Source: UBA7692 sp964650845
Lineage (GTDB): Bacteria > Bacteroidota > Bacteroidia > Chitinophagales > LD1
Assembly: GCA_964650845.1 (NCBI GenBank)
Contig: CAZYXR010000062.1
Location: 1-18,039, forward strand
DNA: 18,039 bases
Direction: 5' to 3'
Of the stretch, positions 13,608-18,039 are shown in pieces (position 1 is the first letter of the stretch; the number at the start of each line of letters is the position of its first letter). The position numbers and the translations under genes were made by a program. The notes under the pieces are model-generated. The model saw nothing but the letters and a program-made list of their open reading frames with translations, made no database searches and was not told the DNA's origin.

Positions 13608-15467
13608 TTAATACTTTATCAATCTGTTTTGCTTGATGCCATTTGCTGTTTTTACAGCAATAAAATAGATGCCCGATGGTACATCACTTAAATCAATCTC
13701 TAATGAAAGATTGGCAGGTGCAAGCTGTTTTAGTATAGCGCCAGAGATATTGCTTATAACCAATTCATTTATCTGTTCTGTTGCCACAACATTCACCTTT
13801 TGAGTTGCAGGATTTGGATAAAGAAAAACCGATGAAACAGTTTGCCAATCTTTTACTGATGAAACAAAATTGAAGTAAGTGGAAGTAACTGTATTTGTTT
13901 TTATAGGCTCATTGAAATCGAAATAAATACTTGCACTGTTGTCAATAACTGTGCCATAACCCAAGCCGCTTTTCTTTTTAATGCTGTATTGAATAAAACC
14001 ATGGCTTTCCGGTTCATTAGCATTGCTGTCCGGCAGCATGATATTGCTGAAAGTAAATGTGGCAACATTGCCTGCAAGCGAAGCAGTGTAAGGATGGCTG
14101 GCTAATCCCGGTCTGAAGGAAATAAGATTCAAATCGCTGTCCAAAGTATCTTTGATAATCACATTCACAGCCGGACCTGTGCCTGTGTTTTGAAAGCGCA
14201 CCTTGTAAGTAAGCAGCGAATCTGCCAAGCCGATTTTGCCATCTGCCCCCGAAGGCGAAACTTGTTTGTCGTTCGGGTCATAGGCTCCGGTGATTAAATT
14301 GTCTGTAATGTGTATGTTATCCCCTAGAAAAGCATCAGCAGAATCAGGAAAAATCCAAATTGTGTCGTGTATTGGAACTGAAGGTGCAGTAGGAAAAGGA
14401 AGTTGAAAAGCAACATAAATACTTCCTTGGGTGCGAGCCGGTATATTTGTAATCTGCCATTCAATGATTCTGTTGACAGTATCAACAAAAGAAGGAGTTA
14501 CACTTGTCAAAACATTTTGAGATACTGAGTCAAATGCTAACTGAGTGATAGAATCATACTTCATTCGGATGGTAGCATCTACCGGTACAAAAGCATTGTT
14601 TCTATATGAAATAGATGCTTGTCCGGTAAAACCGAATAGCCACCAACCGAATGGATTAAGTGTTACTGAAAGGTCTCTGTAATCTGTGTCCGGTTTCATC
14701 GCAAAATCATTGCCCGCAGAAACTTGAGATTGAGGTTGAATGTTAACGGTACGCACAACACTTCCGCAGCCTAACTGAAGGGTAGATGTATCCAACTCTA
14801 TTGTGTGTGTGCCAAAAGTATCTGGGCGCGCAGTAAAGATACCATTAGCATCTGTAAAATAAACTTTGCTTCCATTCAAGGTAACTTTGTGATTTATGAG
14901 AGCAACGTCATTGCCATTGTTTTGGCAGTTGTTATCCAAATCAGCAAAAATGTTTCCTGAGATTCTTAGATTACAAATAGAGTTTGGGTCTTTTGATTCC
15001 AAATAAATTACTGCCCTGTAATCTGGAACACCCTGTGCCGTAGGAATAGTTTGGAACTCACCTGTTAGTGGAACAGGTATAACTGTAACTTTTAGTGCAG
15101 CATAAATATTTATCCGTTCAAAATAGTTTTGAGAAGGAGCAGTACCTGTAATAGTGAAACAGCCGCTTTCTCCAGCAGCATATTGACTGCCTAATGGTTT
15201 ATTGAAAGTATAAGTTGAGCCTGAAGGTATATTTGTTAAACTATCAAACTTTACATATTGAACTGTAAATGAACCGGCATCTGTAGGTAATTTAAAATAA
15301 ATTGTTTCAGTAAACTGTTGCCCTTTGGTAATACAAATAACAGAATCATTGCTTTGGCTGTAAAAACCAGGTGTAGCTAATGAAATAGGTGCGCAAGTTT
15401 GTGTATAAACACTTTGAGAAAAAACTATTATTATCAATAGCATTAAAGAGCGTAATAAGTTTTTCAT
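13608..15467 (-). CDS. Secreted cell-surface protein with T9SS sorting domain
   Basis: The 619-residue protein has a signal peptide (1-23, ending YTQ), an N-terminal beta-rich part with several cysteines (24-160), and a SdrD/B-type repeat-like domain (about 166-230, ISGNIFADLDNNCQNNGND). After a middle part comes a DUF11/DUF7619-like domain (about 396-530, with GAYDPNDKQVSPSG, LTYKVRFQNTGTGPAVNVII and ESHGFIQYSI). It ends in a type A T9SS sorting domain (about 546-619, with FLYPNPATQKVNV, DLSDVPSGIYFIAV and NRLIKY). It is therefore exported by Sec, carried across the outer membrane by T9SS and probably surface-attached or released. No enzyme motif is visible; adhesion or a structural role is plausible but unproven. 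It is a lone gene, convergent with tsf. Confidence 0.9.
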   Translation of the reverse strand: MKNLLRSLMLLIIIVFSQSVYTQTCAPISLATPGFYSQSNDSVICITKGQQFTETIYFKLPTDAGSFTVQYVKFDSLTNIPSGSTYTFNKPLGSQYAAGESGCFTITGTAPSQNYFERINIYAALKVTVIPVPLTGEFQTIPTAQGVPDYRAVIYLESKDPNSICNLRISGNIFADLDNNCQNNGNDVALINHKVTLNGSKVYFTDANGIFTARPDTFGTHTIELDTSTLQLGCGSVVRTVNIQPQSQVSAGNDFAMKPDTDYRDLSVTLNPFGWWLFGFTGQASISYRNNAFVPVDATIRMKYDSITQLAFDSVSQNVLTSVTPSFVDTVNRIIEWQITNIPARTQGSIYVAFQLPFPTAPSVPIHDTIWIFPDSADAFLGDNIHITDNLITGAYDPNDKQVSPSGADGKIGLADSLLTYKVRFQNTGTGPAVNVIIKDTLDSDLNLISFRPGLASHPYTASLAGNVATFTFSNIMLPDSNANEPESHGFIQYSIKKKSGLGYGTVIDNSASIYFDFNEPIKTNTVTSTYFNFVSSVKDWQTVSSVFLYPNPATQKVNVVATEQINELVISNISGAILKQLAPANLSLEIDLSDVPSGIYFIAVKTANGIKQNRLIKY

Positions 15468-15482
15468 ACGGAGAATTTTTAA

Positions 15483-15515
15483 CGAATGTAAATGAAATTG
15501 ATTCCGCTTTCCAAA
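15483..15515 (-). promoter_or_regulatory. Promoter of the T9SS cargo gene (TTTG, 21 bases, TACATTCG)
   Basis: On the minus strand TTTG (15515-15512) and TACATTCG (15490-15483) are 21 bases apart. The -7 box has the same TTCG variant as the rplM promoter. The box ends 15 bases before the ATG at 15467. Confidence 0.5.
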
Positions 15516-15592
15516 TTTGCAGTGTCATTTAATTGTCATTCTTCATCTTGCATCTCGCATCTCATGTCTAAAATATTATCATTGCACCACTA

Positions 15593-16408
15593 ATGAACAA
15601 CGAGCAACATAAAGATTTACTCACCAAAGCGTTGAATATCAAAAAACGTTTTCTGGCAATGTATAAAGCCGCAAATGCGGGGCATGTAGGTTGCTCGCTT
15701 TCCTGTGCCGAGATGCTCACTTTTGTGCGTTTTGGTTGGATGAAAGATGAAGACGAAATTATTCTTTCCAAAGGTCATGCCGCAGCATCTTTATACAGTC
15801 TACTGGCGGAAGAAGGCATTTTGAGCGAAGCGGATATTGAAACTTTTTACAAAAACGATACTTACTTGGCGGCACATCCGCCTGCCAATAAAATCAAGCG
15901 CATACCTTTTGCAACGGGAAGTCTTGGACATGGTTTGAGCATAGCGGCAGGCTTAGGTTTGGCAGCTAAATTGAAAAAGAACAACAAACAAATTTTCTGC
16001 ATCACCAGCGATGGTGAAATCAACGAAGGCAGCACTTGGGAAGCGGCATTGTTTATTCGCCAGCATAAACTAAAAAATGTGGTGTGGCTCATTGACCGCA
16101 ACCGCCTGCAAGGCTACGGCAGAACGGAGGATGTAATGCAATTGGAACCGCTTGCCGATAAGCTGAAAGCCTTTGGCTTTAATGTGCTCGAGGCTGACGG
16201 ACACGATTTTATTTCGCTCGGAAACGCACACCACCCAACCCTCACCGCTCAACTCCCAACTGTTATCATCTGCAATACAATCAAAGGCAACGGATGGAAA
16301 GAATATGAAGACAAAGTTGATTGCCATTATTTGCCCATGAAAGATGAGCAGTATGAAATAATCAAAACTGAAATTGAAATTCAATTCAATCAATCAGTAA
16401 TTCTGTAA
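15593..16408 (+). CDS. Transketolase-like protein, N-terminal (TPP-binding) subunit
   Basis: The 271-residue protein is the diphosphate-binding half of a split transketolase. Motifs are AGHVGCSLSCAEML (His31), LSKGHAAASLYSLLAEEG, TGSLGHGLSIAAGLGLAAKL, the TPP/Mg site SDGEINEGSTWEAA (139-152) with Asn170 in IDRNRLQGYG, and IKGNGWKEYEDKVDCHYLP near the end. The first Gly of the usual GDGE is Ser139; such SDGE variants are, from general knowledge, seen in transketolase-like pairs of surface-sugar biosynthesis. The next gene, 24 bases on, is the C-terminal half, so the two should form one enzyme. The half is too different in style from the 7704 gene to be assumed its partner. The start follows a short AT-rich intergenic stretch; I see only a weak promoter candidate (TATCATTG, 15577-15584). 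Confidence 0.88.
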   Translation: MNNEQHKDLLTKALNIKKRFLAMYKAANAGHVGCSLSCAEMLTFVRFGWMKDEDEIILSKGHAAASLYSLLAEEGILSEADIETFYKNDTYLAAHPPANKIKRIPFATGSLGHGLSIAAGLGLAAKLKKNNKQIFCITSDGEINEGSTWEAALFIRQHKLKNVVWLIDRNRLQGYGRTEDVMQLEPLADKLKAFGFNVLEADGHDFISLGNAHHPTLTAQLPTVIICNTIKGNGWKEYEDKVDCHYLPMKDEQYEIIKTEIEIQFNQSVIL

Positions 16409-16432
16409 ATGATAAATCTGTAAATCTCAAAT

Positions 16433-17298
16433 ATGCGTAACGAATTTGCCGCAGCGGTGATAGCTGCCAAAGCGAACAACGAAAACCTCGTTTTTATTAC
16501 AGGCGATTTAGGATACATGGCTTTAGAAAAAGTAGAGCAAACTTATGGCGACCATTTTGTAAATGCCGGAGTTGCCGAGCAAAATATGGTTACGGTTGCT
16601 GCCGCGTTAGCTTATGAAGGCTTTGTGCCTTTTGTTTACAGCATTGCGCCATTTGTTACGTTGCGCCCTTTCGAGCAGATACGCAATGATGTGTGTTTGC
16701 ATAATCTTCCGGTAAAGTTGGTGGGCAATGGTGGTGGCTACGGCTATGGCATTATGGGGGCAACACACCACAACCCCGAAGATATTGGTGCATTGCGCAT
16801 GTTGCCCAATATGCGCATTTACGTGCCTTTGGTAGCTGAAGATGTGGAGCAGTGTGTGCAACAAATGATAGCTGATAAAAATCCCAATTATCTGCGATTG
16901 AACCTTGCTGCTAAGTTTCATTTCGCTGTTCCGGCTTTTGCACAATGGCGGCATTTAAAGCATGGCGACAAGGCTGTTTTGATAGCAACTGGGCAACTTA
17001 TGATGGCTTAGATGTTTGGAATTTAAGCGTGTTTCCGGTAAAAGAAATTCCCAAAGCATTGCTTGCCAAAATAGCACAAACAGGTAAAGTGATTTTTATG
17101 GAAGAGCACTATGGCGAAGGCGGCATGAGAGAAACTCTTTCGTATCATTTGCTTGCATCGTTGCAGCAGCCTGTACAAGTTTTATCGCTTGCAGCACAAG
17201 GCTATGCAAGTGGAAAATATGGTAGCCAAAAATGGCATCAAGAAGAAAATGGTTTGAGTGGTAATGTGTTTGTTGAAAAAGTTCAGTCGTTTGTATAG
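16433..17298 (+). pseudogene. Transketolase-like protein, C-terminal subunit, frameshifted
   Basis: The first frame (16433-17011) encodes the pyrimidine-binding domain, including GDLGYMALEKVEQ, the catalytic Glu49 in NAGVAEQNMVTVAAALAYEG, and THHNPEDIGALRMLPNM. It stops early, at the start of the C-terminal domain, right after VLIATGQLMMA. Coding continues in another frame from about 17004 with DGLDVWNLSVFPVKEIPK, VIFMEEHYGEGGMRETLSYHLL and a normal C-terminus ending at 17298. Compared with the intact paralogue at 7704, about 37 bases (12 codons plus one base) are missing between ATGQL and DVWNLS, which exactly explains the change of frame. This is either a real inactivating deletion or an assembly error; both halves otherwise look well conserved, which favours an assembly or very recent event. 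The following gene has its own promoter. Confidence 0.8.
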
Positions 17299-17308
17299 CA
17301 CGAGTAGT

Positions 17309-17320
17309 AAGCAATTGCTT
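17309..17320. promoter_or_regulatory. Perfect 12-bp palindrome upstream of the last gene
   Basis: AAGCAATTGCTT lies 11 bases after the transketolase stop and 12 bases before the -7 box of the next gene, so it covers the -33 region. It could be a repressor site or a weak terminator stem; only a broken T-rich stretch follows. Confidence 0.3.
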
Positions 17321-17332
17321 TAGTTCTTTTCT

Positions 17333-17340
17333 TACCTTTG
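17333..17340 (+). promoter_or_regulatory. -7 box (TACCTTTG) of the last gene
   Basis: TACCTTTG matches TAnnTTTG and is identical to the toxin-antitoxin -7 box. It overlaps the TTG at 17338 that would otherwise be a possible start, so translation must begin further down, most likely at the GTG at 17347, giving a leaderless or near-leaderless mRNA. Confidence 0.5.
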
Positions 17341-17346
17341 CCATTG

Positions 17347-17901
17347 GTGCGCAAAAAAGTATTGTTTTCATTTAGTATTCTTTTTATTGTGCTGCTACTG
17401 ATGCAGGCAGTGGTAAGTATTTTTGTGTACGACATTAAACTGAAGCGGATAAAGCGAAAATTTAAGTGGGAAACACTGCTTAACCTGCAAGATGAACATC
17501 TTACGCTAATAAAAGTGGCAAAAAGTTTAGAAGAAAAACCCAATCAACATTTTAAGCGCATTCACAGTAGAGAGTTTCAGTTTTTGGGCGAGATGTATGA
17601 CATAGTGCGCAAAACAGAACACCGCGACTCTACTTACTATTATTGCTTTCACGATCATGATGAGTCGGTTATAATTCGCAATATCAACCGATGGATGCAC
17701 GATAACTTTGGCAACTCAACAGAGCAAAAAAACACAGGGGATTTTCAAAAAGATTTTTTTGAAAAAGATTATTTGGTAGGTGCGAATCTGCAACTTGCAT
17801 CCTATTGCTTTGTGCTTCGAACCTTGTTTAATAATTTTTCAACTCGGCTTTCAACTGGTTTTGAAAGTTGTTTTTGCCCACCTCCTGAGCAAGTTGCATA
17901 A
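17347..17901 (+). CDS. Membrane-anchored protein of unknown function
   Basis: I do not recognise this protein. Starting at GTG 17347 it has 184 residues. A basic MRKK is followed by one hydrophobic segment (about 5-26, FSFSILFIVLLLMQAVVSIF), which is a signal anchor. Next comes a basic stretch (KLKRIKRKFKW) and a soluble part rich in charged and aromatic residues (SREFQFLGEMYDIVRKTEH, YYYCFHDHDESVIIRNINRWM). The N-terminus could also be the TTG at 17344; no ATG is available in this region. The last 25 or so residues (from about STRLSTGFESCF) look less coding-like. A minus-strand frame overlapping them looks more protein-like, so the true C-terminus may differ because of a sequence error. The bases from 17902 to the window end hold nothing I can assign with confidence. 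Confidence 0.6.
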   Translation: MRKKVLFSFSILFIVLLLMQAVVSIFVYDIKLKRIKRKFKWETLLNLQDEHLTLIKVAKSLEEKPNQHFKRIHSREFQFLGEMYDIVRKTEHRDSTYYYCFHDHDESVIIRNINRWMHDNFGNSTEQKNTGDFQKDFFEKDYLVGANLQLASYCFVLRTLFNNFSTRLSTGFESCFCPPPEQVA

Positions 17902-18039
17902 CATCAGTAATATTCTACTGCTTCAAAAAATTGTGGAGTAGTAAAATTTCTGTTTAAATCTGCTTATACTGTTTGCATCAATCATTCTGCAAGTATTGAG
18001 GCTGTTTAAACTTTTGAGATTACTTGACTGCGCTGCGGT

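Overview
The window reads as a chromosomal stretch from a member of the Bacteroidota, probably of the Chitinophagales/Sphingobacteriales type. The evidence is a secreted protein with a type IX secretion (T9SS) C-terminal tail, a TonB receptor with an N-terminal carboxypeptidase-like domain, a HmuY-type lipoprotein, start codons without Shine-Dalgarno sequences in A/T-rich leaders, and promoter boxes of the Bacteroidota type (TAnnTTTG). A 60-base run of N and an apparently frameshifted gene suggest a scaffolded draft or metagenome assembly.

Layout. The 3' end of pnp (1-1064, + strand) ends at a strong terminator. A minus-strand block follows. It has a HigB/HigA-type toxin-antitoxin pair (2056-1316), whose antitoxin is cut by the N run, and a TonB receptor plus HmuY-like lipoprotein (5590-2107) that looks like a heme or hemophore uptake pair. 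A plus-strand gene (5721-6725) encodes a voltage-sensor-like membrane protein with no pore. A secreted glycerophosphodiesterase lies convergent to it (7589-6729). Next on the + strand come a stand-alone C-terminal transketolase subunit (7704-8660) and a three-gene ECF sigma operon (8715-10558): sigma factor, membrane protein with three 43-residue repeats, and a small secreted protein. A ribosomal block follows, rplM-rpsI and rpsB-tsf (10742-13445), with a strong hairpin-plus-T-run inside the rpsB-tsf gap. A T9SS cargo protein is on the - strand (15467-13608). The window ends with a second, split transketolase pair (15593-17298), whose C-terminal subunit is frameshifted, and an unrecognised single-membrane-span protein (17347-17901).

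Most notable points. (1) The signal peptide of the HmuY-like lipoprotein is interrupted in frame by a 174-bp insertion between two TTACAG repeats. Removing it restores a textbook lipoprotein signal peptide. (2) A stand-alone voltage-sensor domain is fused to a long helical cytoplasmic tail. (3) The gene after the ECF sigma factor has three repeats with an exact 43-residue period. (4) The antitoxin reading frame can be recovered across the N run and implies that the run length is wrong, with perhaps only about 7 bases missing. (5) Promoter boxes lie only 4-19 nt upstream of several start codons, which corrects some starts and suggests nearly leaderless transcripts. I see no CRISPR array, tRNA, rRNA, prophage or complete insertion sequence.
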